Assembly (NCBI GenBank): GCA_029339195.1
Contig: JAPTJF010000606.1
Location: 1 to 29,824 of the forward strand
Length of the DNA: 29,824 nucleotides
Source: Micractinium sp. NFX-FRZ
Taxonomy: Eukaryota > Chlorophyta > Trebouxiophyceae > Chlorellales > Chlorellaceae
Direction: 5' to 3'
The translations under genes and the position numbers were made by a program. Position 1 is the stretch's first letter. Every line of letters begins with the position of its first letter. Under the pieces are notes generated by a model. It had not been told where the DNA came from. It ran no database searches and saw only the letters and a program-made list of their open reading frames with translations. This document shows positions 10,687-22,000 of the stretch, piece by piece.

Positions 10687-11140
10687 CGCCTCGGATGGCG
10701 ATTGCAGGACACTGGGTGGCGATCGCTTCCCGCCGCCTGCTTCCTAGAGGCGGGGAAGCGAATGGGCAGTCACGCAATCAAACAAAGTTTCCAGGCCAGA
10801 GGTCGCTTTAGGCGATCTTCCTGTTGCAGGTGCTTCGCAGAATGGAGACAGCGCAGCGGGAGCCTTGTCAGGGTCACCCAACCCCCTGGTAATCACAACA
10901 CCTTTCCTGCCGCCGCCCGCGGGCGGATGCTTCCACCACCGCGCTGTGCTGTCAACCACCCCCATGCTTTTATCTCTGGTTCAGAGGTTACAGTCTTGCA
11001 GCTGACGGGAGCGGCGACAGCATCCAACCACAGCACCGGGAGCAGGATACAATTGAGACGGCATCTCAACTGCTGCGCTCCCAACCAGGGGCAGAATTGT
11101 GGCGCTGAGTGGTACTGTAACCCAGGCCTCGGCTGCCCCT
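10687..11140. other. Gap between proteasome stop and ERMP1-like start
   Basis: The two leftward genes are in tandem here. This stretch should hold the proteasome gene 3' UTR (right part) and the ERMP1-like promoter and 5' UTR (left part). No further coding exon is supported, though GC-rich open frames cross it on the plus strand. Confidence 0.5.
10988..10992 (-). terminator. Candidate TGTAA polyadenylation signal
   Basis: A minus-strand TGTAA lies about 150 bases past the proteasome stop. TGTAA is the usual poly(A) signal of chlorophyte nuclear genes. The match is only five bases and could be chance. Confidence 0.3.
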
Positions 11141-14100
11141 CTACTGCTCCATCGGAGCCTCACCGCCCTCATCGCCACCACCGCCGCCGCCCTGCTCCTG
11201 CTGCTGCTGCTCGCCCGCGCCCTCGCCGCCCTCCGCCGCCGCGGCGCCTCCCTCAGCTGCCGGCGCCTCAGCCTCCATGCCTGCTGCCTCAACAGCCGCC
11301 GGCTCCTCCTCCTTGACAGCTGCACGGCAGGGCAGCGGGCAGCGGCATGAGGCAGCAACATGGGGCAGTGGCACGGGGCAGCGCCAGCAGAAGGGCAGCG
11401 GCCCGCGGCATGAGGCATGAGGCAGCAGCATGGAGACTCGTCCCAGCTGCGCTCAGCACGGGTGCAGCGTGACAGTTCTGCCAGCATCCCTGCCCACCAC
11501 GACTGCCACCTGCAGCCATGCGCAGCTGCGTCTGACGCCAAGGAGATGTCCTCCACCAACCCCAAATCAAATGATGTCGTCAGGCTGTCACTGCAAGCAG
11601 GCAGCACACTGCCGGACAGCAGTCTTACCGGTGATGTAGGGCGCCAGCGCCTCGTCCTCCAGCAGCGTGAAGGGCACGTCCTTGCCCACCACGGCCACGC
11701 TGCAGTTCTTGTCAGTCAGCTCGCCATCCTGGAAAAGTGGACGCACGTTGATTGATCAAGTCAGTCAGTCAGTCAGTGGGGGGCAGCGAGTGATAGCGAG
11801 GCAAAGTCAGTGGGGGGCATGCTGCAGCTCCTTCTGATCAAACGCAGGCAATCCTGGGGAGACACCAGGGCACCGAGCTGCTGTTGTTTGTGGTGCCGGC
11901 AGGCAGGAGCGCAACACGAACACAAGCAGACGGCCAGCCCAGGAGCAGCAGCAGCAGCAACGCCTGGAGCACGCTCACACAGCCAAACAGGGGAGGGGAT
12001 GCAGGCAGGAGCCAGTGAACGCAAGAGCGCAGACAGGCAGGCAGGCAGGCAGGCAGGGAAGAAGGCAAAAACAAGAGCAGTACAGGGCGCACCTGCAGCG
12101 AGGCCTGCAGCGCGTGCAGCGCGTGCTTCACCAGCTCGTCCAGAGAGGCGCCCGCAAACCCCTCAAACTGGCGCTCCATGTACGTCTTGGCAGCCTGCAC
12201 AGCACAGGGTGGAGGTGAGGTGAGGTGCACGCACGCTGGCTGGTCAAGTAGGGAGAAGGGGAGGGCAAGCGAGGCGCGGGGGCAGCCCTCGAGAGCTGGC
12301 GATCCACGTACGCCTTGGCAGCCTGGACAGGAGGCAAGGTGAGCCCGCTGGCTGGCTGAGGTGTGGTGAGAAGGGGAGGGCAGGCGAGGCGCGGGCCACA
12401 CTGTCAACAACTGGGAAACGCCGGCAAGATCAACCTGCCCTCGAGCAGCAGCGCACCTGCGAGCGCGCCCCCATGGCGAAGGCCTTGTAGTCATAGTAGT
12501 TTCCCGAGGGGCAGTTGTAGAAGATGTGCGGGCCTGAGCGCAAGGCGGGGGGGGCAGGAGGGGCCGTGGGGAGGTGGGGCCAAGAGAGGTGCAATGCGCA
12601 CACGTGCCAGTGTGAGTGTGAGGAAGCGCAGGTTCATGCCCGCCGCTGCGCTGCGCAAGCCCAAGCGGTGCCAGCTCCCCTTCAGCAACGGATCCGCACA
12701 GGATCCCGCGGCCCACTCCCATGATTGCCCCCGCAGACCCTGTCCTGTACATGCCAATTGAGAGCCCATGAGAGCCCATGTACAGGATTGCCCCTGTCCT
12801 GTACATGCCAACTGGATTGTATTCCCTCCACCCTCTTGGCCCCCATTTTTCCCTCCTCCTGAACCACACCCCACGCCAGGTGGCCACTTTGGCGCAACCG
12901 TTACACCCATCAGCCTGAGCCTCAAAGCCCGCTCACCCGCCTCGTCGTGCCCCGCCACAATCAGGCCCACGCCGTAGGGCCGCTTCCAGCTGCGCTGCGT
13001 GCCCACCTGCGCTTTGTCCGCCACCTGGCGCACCAGGCGGCCCAGCGGCATGGGGGAGTCATACACAAACCTGCTTGTGTGGCACGGGAGGGGAGTGAGA
13101 GGGTGGGCGAGTGGACGTGCGGGGGAGCGGGGAGGGCGGCGGTATGGGTGGAGGCGCACACACAATTCAGGCAGCGGAAGGGGAAGAGATTGGGGCAGGC
13201 GTGCGGGGCAGGAGAGGGAGCTCACAGTTTGCATCGGATTGCACAAGCGCACACGGGTTGTGAAGGGCGGCTGCGCCAAGAGCAGCACAGCCCCACCCAC
13301 TGGCCCCTGCCCTGCGCACCAACACACACACACACACACACACACACGCACCTGTGGTTGAGGCACTCGTTGCGCATGTATCTGCACAGGATGCGGCCGT
13401 CGGCGGTCAGCCCGCTGATGGCGATGCCCAGGTGGTCGTCAATCTTGAACACCTGCAGGTGGAAAGAACCGCAGTGAAGGAATTGACAAGCGAACACGCC
13501 AGAGCACCAGTGGCCACACGCCCACCCGTACAGGCGCGCAGCCGCGTGCAGGGCAGAGGCAGCGCCGGCGGCAGGGGCTTTGCGGCAGCGAGCGGCAGCC
13601 AAGGGGCAGCCAGCGCACCTTGCGCTGGTAGGAGGAGAGCTCGCTGGGGGCGCGCTTCAGAGTGGCCAGCACGGCGTGCTCGCCGCTCTGCCGAGAGGGG
13701 GAGGGGGCGTGAAGCAGTGGGGATCAAGCAGGGAAAGGGCGGGGCATGGCAGGAGGCGGCAGGGGGCGCCAGCGGAACGAGGCGTGAGTGCGCCTGTGGT
13801 GTGTGCGATATGTGGCACCCACATGGGCAGCGGCGCGCGCATCATGAATGAGCTGCTCGGCATCACAGCACTCCCCACCCGCATCCCCGTCCCCCTTCCC
13901 TCCCGCCCCGCCCGTCCCCTCCCTCGCCCACGCACCTTGAGCCCCACGGCGGCGCTGCCCTGCTTCACCGCCTCCATGGCGTACTCCACCTGGAAGATGC
14001 GCCCCTGAGGGCTCCACGTCGTCACGTCCGTGTCATACTGCAGGGGCAGGGCAGGCAGGCCCAACGGAGAGGCGGCGGCTGTGGGTCGGAGCGAAGGCGG

Positions 14101-14276
14101 TGGCGGCGACGGAGGGCAGCGGGGGGAACACACCCTGGTGCGCCGGCGCTGGTCCCTAGCATCTGGGTGGCGATAGCGAACAGTGTAAGCGCCTGCGGCG
14201 GCGCAGGGTGCGGCCACAGCACCGTGAAGCGGTGATCAAAGGCCCAGTCGCGATCGCTCACCTGGTTGCGGAACAT
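11141..14276 (-). CDS. PSMA1: 20S proteasome subunit alpha type 1 (alpha-6)
   Basis: This is a structural alpha-ring subunit of the 20S core particle in cytosol and nucleus, not catalytic. Nine exons: 14262-14276, 13936-14037, 13619-13687, 13352-13452, 12937-13070, 12457-12533, 12093-12194, 11629-11728, 11141-11319, giving 292 aa with all phases closing. The first exon encodes only MFRNQ. Next comes the alpha-subunit N-terminal signature ([20 protein letters not shown]) at residues 6-25. Further family blocks are [40 protein letters not shown] and [21 protein letters not shown]. The C-terminal tail (from about 235) is unusually long: Glu/Ala-rich, with a Gln run and a six-Gly run, ending EAPMEQ. 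Human PSMA1 is 263 aa, so the extra length lies mostly in this tail. It shares a short divergent promoter region with the F-box gene. Confidence 0.97.
11759..11777. repeat. agtc tetranucleotide repeat in proteasome intron 7
   Basis: Near-perfect agtc units lie about 30 bases upstream (transcript sense) of exon 8. Confidence 0.7.
12160..12400 (-). repeat. Tandem copy of proteasome exon 7 acceptor
   Basis: Exon 7 begins GCTGCCAAGACGTACATGGA at 12194. A diverged copy begins at 12322 with its own cag acceptor and reads [12 protein letters not shown] against [12 protein letters not shown]. The intron flank (gagaaggggagggca, gcgaggcgcggg) is duplicated as well, so the unit of about 120 bases spans the junction. 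The copy runs into no usable donor and is taken as noncoding. Confidence 0.85.
12777..12807. repeat. Inverted repeat (11-bp stem) in proteasome intron 5
   Basis: catgtacagga at 12777-12787 pairs perfectly with tcctgtacatg at 12797-12807 across a 9-base loop. The right arm and its flank also form a direct repeat with 12740-12760 (cctgtcctgtacatgccaa). Confidence 0.75.
13322..13347. repeat. (AC)13 microsatellite beside exon 4 donor
   Basis: On the minus strand this is a GT run starting a few bases after the exon 4 donor (gtgcgtgtgtg) of the proteasome gene, so length change would act right at the 5' splice site. Confidence 0.9.
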
Positions 14277-14594
14277 GGCGCACGTCTGCCGATCGAGACC
14301 GCGTTCCCGGAACCCCTGCTGCCGCCGCGTGCCAAGGCAAGCCCCTCGCGAGCCAGTGATCGAGGGGAGAAGGTCCGCCTGGCTTCAGGTCGATCGTGCA
14401 CTGTTTCCAAGCTTCCAGCAATGTTGTCACTAGGAGATGAGCGGCAGTTGCTTGCGGAGACTGCACATGTACCGCTGCGGCGGTACGCCTTTGGCCTGAC
14501 AGGGGAAGGTTCTCGTTGTCGTCTCCACACTCGCAACAAAGTGGCATCAAGGGACCCTCAGGCCGAGGAGCATTGACGCCCCGCACAGGATTTG
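14277..14594. promoter_or_regulatory. Divergent promoter region, PSMA1 / F-box gene
   Basis: 318 bp separate the start of the leftward proteasome gene from the ATG of the rightward F-box gene, so the two 5' UTRs and promoters must share it. I see no clear TATA box. gccgcgtgccaagg near 14325 and an imperfect inverted element tgtaccgctgcggcggtac at 14468-14486 are possible sites but unproven. Confidence 0.5.
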
Positions 14595-16306
14595 ATGAGC
14601 GCCTTGCAGCCAGCACACACGCTGCTTGCGCCCAGCATGAACGAGCTGCCCTATGAGGTGCTGATCGAGATCATCGGCAAGCTGGGCCTGGCAGAGAGGT
14701 GCGGCCAGAGCGGGGCCGGCGGGTCGACGCGACGCGCCGGCAGGGCGTGTGCTACTCCCCCTGTTGCTCCGTCTGCAAGCCGCACACACCTTGCTGCCAT
14801 TACATACCTCTCGCACTTCCCCTCCCACTTCCTGTCAGGCACCGCAATGCTGCCCTGGTGTGCACCCGCTGGCGGCGCGCCGCCAACAGCCCGCAGCTGC
14901 TGCAGATGCTGGACATCTGCATCGGCCCTGGCGACCGCTTCCTCCCCCGCCTGCGCTCGCTGGCAGAGTGGGTGGCGCTGCGGGCGGCAGCGCACGTGCA
15001 GCACCTGCACCTGGACCTGAAAACAGTGCAGCATCCTAACATGGCTGTCCCAGGGGGGACGACAATGGAGGTGACTGGCGTGCTGGCGGGCATGGTTGCG
15101 GCGTGCAGCGGCGGCCAGCTCGCCTGCCTGAGCCTCAACCTGAAAGGCGTTCAGCTTGCCGTCAGCAGCTGGCTGGCGCCTGTGGGACGCAGCCTGCAGA
15201 GGCTGGAGATCAAGAGCGATCGAGAGCTGGGCGTCACAGCTCCGCTGCTCGTCCTGTCATCGCTGCGCCACCTGTCCCTGTCGACTGCCGCAGCAAACGG
15301 CGGCCTTGTTGTGACACCCGCCGTTTGCTTGCCCACCTCCCTCACCAAACTTGCCATGGGAGGCATTTCACGCAGTACCGGGTTGCTCTCACAGGCAAGC
15401 GGGCGGGTGGGTGCCAATCAAATTGAATTGCAGACACCCTGGGAATGGCACCAATAGTGGTGGTGCATGGCACGCAGTAGTGGTAGTGCATGTCAATGGA
15501 GCCTCGGGCGCGGTCTGCATCGCTACATGGAGGAGGAGGCAGCTTTGCTTCACGGCAGGTGTACTCCCTTCTGGACGCCTCAGTCCCAGGGTCGTCCCTC
15601 CCCCCACACACCTCCCCTGTGCCTGCAGGTTGGGGCGCTCCCTGGCCTGCTCGACCTCACTCTGGCCAGTGCCCGCTACGCCGCCGACGCGTACGCACCG
15701 CTGACGCAGCTCACCGCGCTGAGATGTTTGCGCCTTGGGGGCAACCATCACCTGCCAGCCTGCCTTCCCCAGCTCTCCCGCCTGCTCGAGCTGCGCATCC
15801 GTGATACAGCCAACGCAGCACGGCTCGGCCCGGAGGATGCTGATGTCGTGCGCAGGGCGCTGCCTCTGCTCACCTCGCTCACCGCGCTAGCTCTGGGCTC
15901 CTTCCCCGGGCTGGACCGCCCGCCTGTCGAGCTGGCCAACCTGGCTGGCCTGCGAGGGTTTCGATGGCATAGCAGCGAAACCCCAGCAGATGCTGCGCTC
16001 CCCGCTGGCGCGTGGCTGCTCTCGCTGCAGGGCGCGACGTGCCCAACCGCGCTGCTGGGCAACAGCCTGCAGCAGCTGGCAGCAGCCACGCAGCTGCAAC
16101 ACTTGCGACTCACATCCACCCAGGCCGACCCTGCCGCTGTTGTGACGGTGATCTCCGGCTTGCAGCGCTGGCCAAGCTTGCAAGAGCTCTGGATTGAAAG
16201 CGACACCCTGCCGCATTCTGTGTGCACTGCTTTACTTGAGCTGCAGCGCTGGTGTCCAGGCCTGCGCATCAGCGTGGCAAGTGTGCCAAGAGTAGTGGTC
16301 ATCTAA
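14595..16306 (+). CDS. F-box and leucine-rich-repeat protein
   Basis: This is probably a substrate adaptor of an SCF (Skp1-cullin-F-box) ubiquitin ligase, a role inferred from domain order. Three exons, 14595-14698, 14839-15394 and 15629-16306, give 445 aa. The F-box spans about residues 14-55 and is split by intron 1: NELPYEVLIEIIGKLGLAER, then ALVCTRWRRAANS. The rest is a series of degenerate Leu-rich repeats (LARLRSLAEW-like helices; LTALRCLRLGG; LSRLLELRIRD; LTSLTALALGS; WPSLQELWIES), likely the substrate-binding solenoid. It ends at TAA 16304-16306. I start at the ATG at 14595. A later in-frame Met sits just before NELPYE and could also serve. Intron 2 most simply uses a GC donor. The plus-strand neighbour to the left is absent; it is divergent from the proteasome gene. 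Confidence 0.85.
15395..15628 (+). other. GC-AG intron of the F-box gene
   Basis: Exon 2 ends TCA CAG and the intron opens gcaagc. Joining there to exon 3 (GTT GGG GCG) gives LLSQ-VGALPGLLDLTL, a regular leucine-rich repeat. A GT alternative twelve bases later (cgg|gtgggt) keeps frame but inserts ASGR into the repeat, so I prefer GC. Confidence 0.6.
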
Positions 16307-16994
16307 GCTCATTTTGTTCTTGTCCTTGACTGTCTCTGTCCGCAAAATGTGGTGTGTTGCCTAACTTATCTGACTTGTAGAATCAGCGTGCAACTGTGCA
16401 CTGCACTTCACAATATGACACATCTGGGAGATGCAGACAGTGAAGGGTGGGACAGCATGAGTGGGTGATCAGTATGGGCGAGTTCATGAAGAATGGGGGT
16501 GGTACGCCATGCAGCATCAGGGGATAGTTATCAAGAATGAGTGATCTGAGTGCAGGTGCACCGAGGGACGGAGCTCCTCGAGGCAGGCACCGCATGAACA
16601 ATCGGAGAGGTGGGGGGAAGAATGGGAGCGCTGGCAAGCCGCGCCCGGGGAATCGCGCGCGCCTATCTGGGAGATGACGGATATGAATGTCCTTGCTCCT
16701 GGAGTGGCTGCTCCAGCATGCAACTAGCGACCAAGGGCGGCTGTGAGAGGGGCTGCGTCTAGGCCGCCATGCGGCGCCCGCCGCAGGAGCAGCCGGCTGC
16801 AGGATGGGGGCAGGGGGGCGGGGGGCATGTCAGATGCCAGCGGCCTATGCAAGGCCAGGAAATGCGTCAGCGCTCCCTACTCAACCACTGGCGCTCCTCC
16901 TGGCGCCTGTCAGCACCACAGCCCCTCATCTCTCCAACACAGCCCAGCTGAGCCAGCAGCGCTGCGCCGCCACATCAGGCTGCCACCTGCCACG
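16307..16994. other. Convergent 3' region, F-box / germin-like genes
   Basis: The genes end tail to tail here, so the stretch should hold both 3' UTRs. A minus-strand open frame at 16383-16637 includes one Leu-rich-repeat-like phrase (PALRSLILDNYPLM), but no model can be built around it. An alternative last exon for the germin-like gene is described separately. Confidence 0.4.
16759..16796 (-). other. Possible alternative last exon of germin-like gene
   Basis: The stop codon of the main model overlaps a strong donor (CTG G then gtgagt at 17002). An acceptor (catcctgcag) before 16796 would join in phase and give AGCSCGGRRMAA then TAG, making 209 instead of 199 residues. The sequence alone does not decide between splicing and retention. 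Confidence 0.35.
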
Positions 16995-18624
16995 TCACTC
17001 ACCCAGCTTGGCGGTGCCCACGGGCTTCCAGATGTCGGCATTGGACACCTTGCCGCCGAAGAAGGAGGAGATGGTGTTGGAGGGCAGGTAGGCCTGCGAG
17101 GGGGGAGCATAATGGAGGATCGACGGCAGGGGTGGGGTAAGTAAGGGCAAGGGTGGGGATGGTGCCTGGAAGGCAGCCAGCTCGGGGCGAGACACGCAAC
17201 CGGTGGTTGGCGGGGAGGTGGTAGGCAGGAAAGCAGGGAGGCAGCAGACATAACAAGCAGCCGTTGCTCACATCCATCACCCCTTCCCCCGCTCCTTCCC
17301 CCGCCTCCTACCCCGCTCCTCCCCCAATCTGCCACCGCTCCTGCCACCACCACCACCCACCTCGGAGTAGGGGAAGAAGTATGCGTCCACGGCGCCCACG
17401 GGGAACACGGCCAGAACCTCGGCGCGGGAGCAGCCCTCGTTCTGGGTGACGTGCAGCTGGCCTGCAGCGGGGGCAGGGGGGGACGGGGAGGGGGAGGAAG
17501 AGGGGAAGGGCAGGGGTGAGGGAGGCGGGGAGATGGAGGGGCGGGGCAGGGAGGGGGGTGGGGCAGGATGGTGTGTTCCACAGCCAGCCCAGGAGCAGGC
17601 AGCTGGCGCCACCTGGTTGCAACCATGCCCGCCCGCAAAAGCAAGCCACACCTCACCCACGCCACACCAGCACAGCCCGCCCCCCCACCCTCCCAGCGGG
17701 CTGACCAGCGGGGAAGACTGCAAAGCCGGGGTTGCCCACGCCGCTGCGCGTGTTCTCCTTGACGTCGGTCAGCGTCATATTGTTGTACACAACAGAGTGG
17801 GTCACCTCGCCTGCAGGCGAAAAGGGGGTAGGATGAGGGGAAGGCGTGGGGGCCCCATTCCAACATGGGACGAGGCTTGGGCGGCAGGCACCAGCGCCAC
17901 ACTCAACAGCTGCCCCAACCGGCACCCCCACCACAATGCCGCCCGCCCCTCCCGCCTGCCCGCCCACCCACCGGAGATGGTGAAGGCGAACTCGGCGTGT
18001 GGGTGGATGTGGGGCTGCAGGATGGTGCACGGCTCCAGGGTGATCTGCAGTGGGAGGGAGGGAGGGGGGACAGGTGGCAGGGGAGGGAGGTGAGGTGGGT
18101 TCAGCAGCTGCGGAAGCCGCCCTGGTTTGGCCTGTGCTGTGCTGTGCTGGGGGTGCGGCGGCACTGGCGAGCAATGTGTGAAAGAGGCACGCACCCCCCT
18201 TGGGCCGGTGCAAGATTGACTGGCACACTTTCCGCTCACGTGCAGGGCGGCCATCTTGGCGAGGGAGAGGCCGTAGGAGTCGGCGGCGGTGACCAGCCTC
18301 AGGGTGGCGCCATCCAGCTCGATGGCCGTGGCATTCTCGAAAGAGTTGATGAAGCTCTCGGGGCCTGCGAGCACGGGAGTTTGGTTTGGAAGGGAGTGTG
18401 TGTGGCTGGGGAAGCTGGCGCTGGTACTGAGACGGGCACCGGGTGATGGACGGGCGACCCGCCACAAAAGCACCACAGGATCGCGCCTATGAGGCGGTAT
18501 TTTGCGGTATTTCAGCAACATCCTCACCTGTGTAGTTGTGGGCGGCGAGTGCAGGGCTCAGGGAGGCGGCGGCCAGGCAGGCAAGCAGCGCCAGGGCGGC
18601 GGTGCCGGTGATGGTGCGCGCCAT
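16995..18624 (-). CDS. Secreted germin-like cupin protein
   Basis: This is an extracellular single-cupin protein. Family members bind Mn and can be oxalate oxidases, superoxide dismutases or inactive wall proteins; activity here is unknown. Six exons, 18528-18624, 18240-18364, 17972-18044, 17706-17810, 17361-17461 and 16995-17093, give 199 aa. Residues 1-27 form a clear signal peptide (MARTITGTAALALLACLAAA). Cupin motif 1 is HIHPHAEFAFTISG, with metal ligands His86, His88 and Glu92 followed six residues later by Gly99, as in the germin signature. Motif 2 is GFAVFPAGQLHVTQN, with His137 as fourth ligand. Three N-glycosylation sequons fit a secreted protein (NYT, NAT, NMT). The 5' flank is shared with the divergent P450. 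The stop at 16995 overlaps a consensus donor, so an alternative C-terminus is possible. Confidence 0.88.
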
Positions 18625-19077
18625 GGCTGGAGGGTGGAAGCGGGGTGGGGCGGGGTGAGGGCAGAGGGGGTGAGTGATCGGGTGGAACAGAGAGCTGAAT
18701 TTATACGCATCCGAAATGAAAACGCGTGGAAGCTGGGAAGGGAGCTATGTGAGCTGGCGGGAGGGCCGGCTTCCCCTGTGAGGGAAGGCTGGCAGCTGCC
18801 GGGCGGCTGTCAGCAGCCACACGCAGCGGCGGCGGGCGAGTGCTGGCTTTGGGTGCCTCCTTGCACGGATCAATTTGATTTTATGTTGGTCACAACACAT
18901 TTATGAGGCCCATCCGAAGGTTTTTGTGGCAAGATGTGGGGCAGGCACTTGGCGTCCTTGCCGCCGCTGCCGTCATCACAGCGCACAGCATGACAGCAGG
19001 GTTCAACCCTCCGCTTGGAACCCGCGGCGCATCGGCTGTGCATCGCCTGCATCAATGGCTTGGGAACCTGCACCGCG
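18625..19077. promoter_or_regulatory. Divergent region, germin-like / cytochrome P450
   Basis: 453 bp between two divergent start codons. It is more AT-rich than its neighbours around 18690-18735 and 18865-18905 (caatttgattttatg), the likeliest promoter and 5' UTR part. A short plus-strand open frame (18903-19091, starting MRPIRRFLWQDVG) overlaps the P450 start in another frame and may act as an upstream ORF or be chance. Confidence 0.4.
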
Positions 19078-22000
19078 ATGTGGCCGTCTGATTTGCTCAA
19101 CAGTCGCGAGCTCTGGGCCACAGCTGCAGCGCTGCTTGCCGCGTGCCTCTATGTGGCACTGATGTACGCCCGCCGGAAGGCAGGATCGTGCGCCGGCAAG
19201 GGTGGGCTGAAAGGGTCGGCAGCGGCGGCGGCGGTGCTGCCGCCGGTGGTGCCAGGCCTGCCGCTGGTAGGCAGTGCACTTGCGCTCGGCTCAGGAGGCG
19301 CCGCCTTCCTGCAGCAGTGCCGTGATCAGGTACGTGTGTGCATGCATGGTTGCAGGAAACTGGTTGGCTGGGCAGGCGGCGATCGCGCAGTGGCAGCAGC
19401 AAGCATGGCGCCTGCCTGCAATGCTCTGCTCTGCAGCCCACCCGTGTCGCCAGCTCTATTGTTTGTACGCACCCCAATCCCCTGCTGATCACCTGCTACC
19501 CCACGCACCTTTACACAGCCATTTACCCTCAACAGCACTGCATCAATGCAATTCACAGCTCTTTCATCTAAAGGCCTGTATCCAAATGTGCTGCAGCAAG
19601 GGGACGCCTTCACGCTGCGCCTGCTGGGGCAGCGCATGACATTTGTCTTTGCGCCTGCCTCACTCATACACTACTTCACGGCCCCTGACTCCCAGCTCAC
19701 CTTTGCACCAGCGGTCCAGCAGGCAAGGCGGACGGGGGCCAGCGACAGTGCGCCAAGCCAGCATGCATGCATGGGGAGACCGCTCAACTCCGTTCTGCTG
19801 CTTGCTTGCCTGCCTGCCAGCCGGCACCGCAGGGCGGCTGGCCAGGCGTGCAGCCTCACTCACTCACTCACTCAGCCCCACCCGCCCGGCTTGCAGTTCA
19901 CACACCGAGTGTTTGGCCTCCCGCCAAAACACTTTTACAGCCGGCACATCATCATGCTGCAGGTGGGAACCCAGCGGGTGCTGGGCAGTTTGGGGCGGCT
20001 GTCCCTGAGCCCGTACTTGCACACCCTGCTCATGCCTCGATGACCTGCCTGCGCCGCTTGCTTTCCCGCCATGCTGCCCTGCCTTTCTCTCTCGACCCAC
20101 CCCACCCCGCACCGCCCTCTCGCCTGCCCCCCTGCAGGCGCTGCGCCGCGAGCTTGTCCCCTCTGCGCTGCCGGCGCACACCGCCCGCCTGCTGCGCCTG
20201 CTGCTGGCCCGCCTCGCCAGCTGGCCAGCTTCCGACCAGCTAGATCTCGTGGCGGAGGTCAAGTCCCTTGTTTTCCAGGCCTCGGTTGGCGCCCTGTTTG
20301 GGGACCGCTTTTTGGAGGCAGAGGGGCGGCACCTGCAGGAAACTTTCTTCGTTTTTGAGGAAGGCTTTGAGCTGGCGGCTTCCCCGCTGCCGCACCTGTT
20401 CCAGCCAGGTTTCCTGTTGGCCCGCCGCCGCCTGGTGGCCGCTCTCAGGTGTGCGCTGCGTTTGACGACGTAGGGGGGAGGGGATAGATATTTGTGGATG
20501 CAGCAGTGCTGGCACCACTCTGTTGGCTGGCACAGCTGGTGACACCGCTGCATGTTGGCGCAGGAAAGGAGTTTCCAGCTGTGTGGGCTTTGGGCCTTGG
20601 TGCCCGATTGGCAGGCGTCCTCACCCCGCATTCCCAACCGCTGCAGGCGGTCGCACTGCGCCGGGCACTTTGAGGGGACGGTGGCAGGGGCGCTTGTCGA
20701 GGCAAGCTTGCTGCAGCGGGCTGGGCTGGGATGGGAGGACAAGTTTTGAATTGCAGTGTGGTTGGGGGCGCTGCCAGCTGGTGTCCGCATTGCTGCCGCC
20801 TTGGTGACTCGCACGCCTTGCCGCGCGTCCTGCCTGGCTCCACCCCGCCCCTGGCCTCTGCCTTACCCATCTGACCAGCTCCTTTCTCCCCCACCCTCCC
20901 CTCCTTACCCCACAGGCGTGTGGCCTGCCCGAGCGCTACGTCCCCAACATGCTCCTAGCAGTTCTGTGGGCCTCTCAGGCCAATGCAGTGCCCACCGCCT
21001 TCTGGGCGCTCGGCTTCCTGCTGCTCCCAGAGAACGCGCAACACTTGCAGGGAGTGGTGGCAGAGGCGGAAGCGGCCGTGGCTGGAGCAGCAGCAGCAGG
21101 GGAAGCAGCAGGCAGTGCACGGCCTGGCAGCGGCGGCAAGCAGCAGCAGCAGGAGCAGGAGCAGCAGGAGCAGCAGCAGGGGGATGAGCACCCCCTGCTG
21201 CTGTCTGAGGCGCAGCAGGCGGGGCTGGTGGCTCTGGCAACCAACCGGCACTCCCAAGTGGCGGCGGCAGTGGCAGAGGCGATGCGTTTGCGCAGCTTCA
21301 GGTGTGCGTTGCGTTGCATTGTTTGACCTCCACAGCTTACGGTGTATCAGTTACCTTCCTGCCAGCCTGCCTGCCAGCCTGCCTGCCTGCCTGCCTGTGC
21401 TTTGTACTGCTCCAGCCTCCCCATTCTGCCCGCACCACTCCCTGCCCCCTACCTCCGCGCAGCATCGACGTCAGGATTGCGGCGGCGGACTGCGCGCTAC
21501 CCTGCGGGGACGGCAGCCAGCCTGGCGGGGAGGGAGGGTTCTGGGTGCGGAAGGTGAGCGGGGCCTGGCAGGCCTATGCACCGCTAGCCGCCAAGCTGGT
21601 AGTTGCAAAAGTCATGCGCTGGCGGCTGTTTGAATTCCTGAAGGCTCAGCTTTCCTGACGCCCCCGCCCACCCTTCTTCCAGCACCCTGCCTCTCGACTT
21701 CACCTCCCCGCCTTCCATGCCCGTCTCTTCTGCCGCCCTCTGTGCAGGGCACCGCACCGCCCATCTCTCTTGACTCTTCAACTTCTGAACCCGCCCCGCT
21801 CTCTCTGCCACTCCTCTGCCCGCCAACCTGACCTGTACGTGCGTGCAGGGCGATGTCGTGGCCATCTCCCCTTTCTCCTCCCACCTCGACCCCCGCCTGT
21901 ATGGCCCCCAGCCCCCCTCCGCCTACGACCCCCAGAGGGACGGCATGCGGCTGGGCGGCACCAGCGCAGAGCACGCGGCGGTGGTGGGGGTGGGCGGCGT

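Noticed and set aside
11838..12887. Minus-strand open frame of 349 codons
   Set aside because: It covers proteasome exons 6 and 7, of which only exon 7 is in frame ([12 protein letters not shown]), plus introns. The phase-closed exon model explains it better.
16383..16637. Minus-strand frame with a leucine-rich-repeat-like phrase (PALRSLILDNYPLM)
   Set aside because: One phrase only, no splice partners, and it lies in the 3' region of two convergent genes. Possibly a remnant, but not supported.
18903..19091. Separate small gene (MRPIRRFLWQDVG...) upstream of the P450
   Set aside because: 62 codons, no recognised family, and overlaps the P450 start in another frame. Kept only as a possible upstream ORF.
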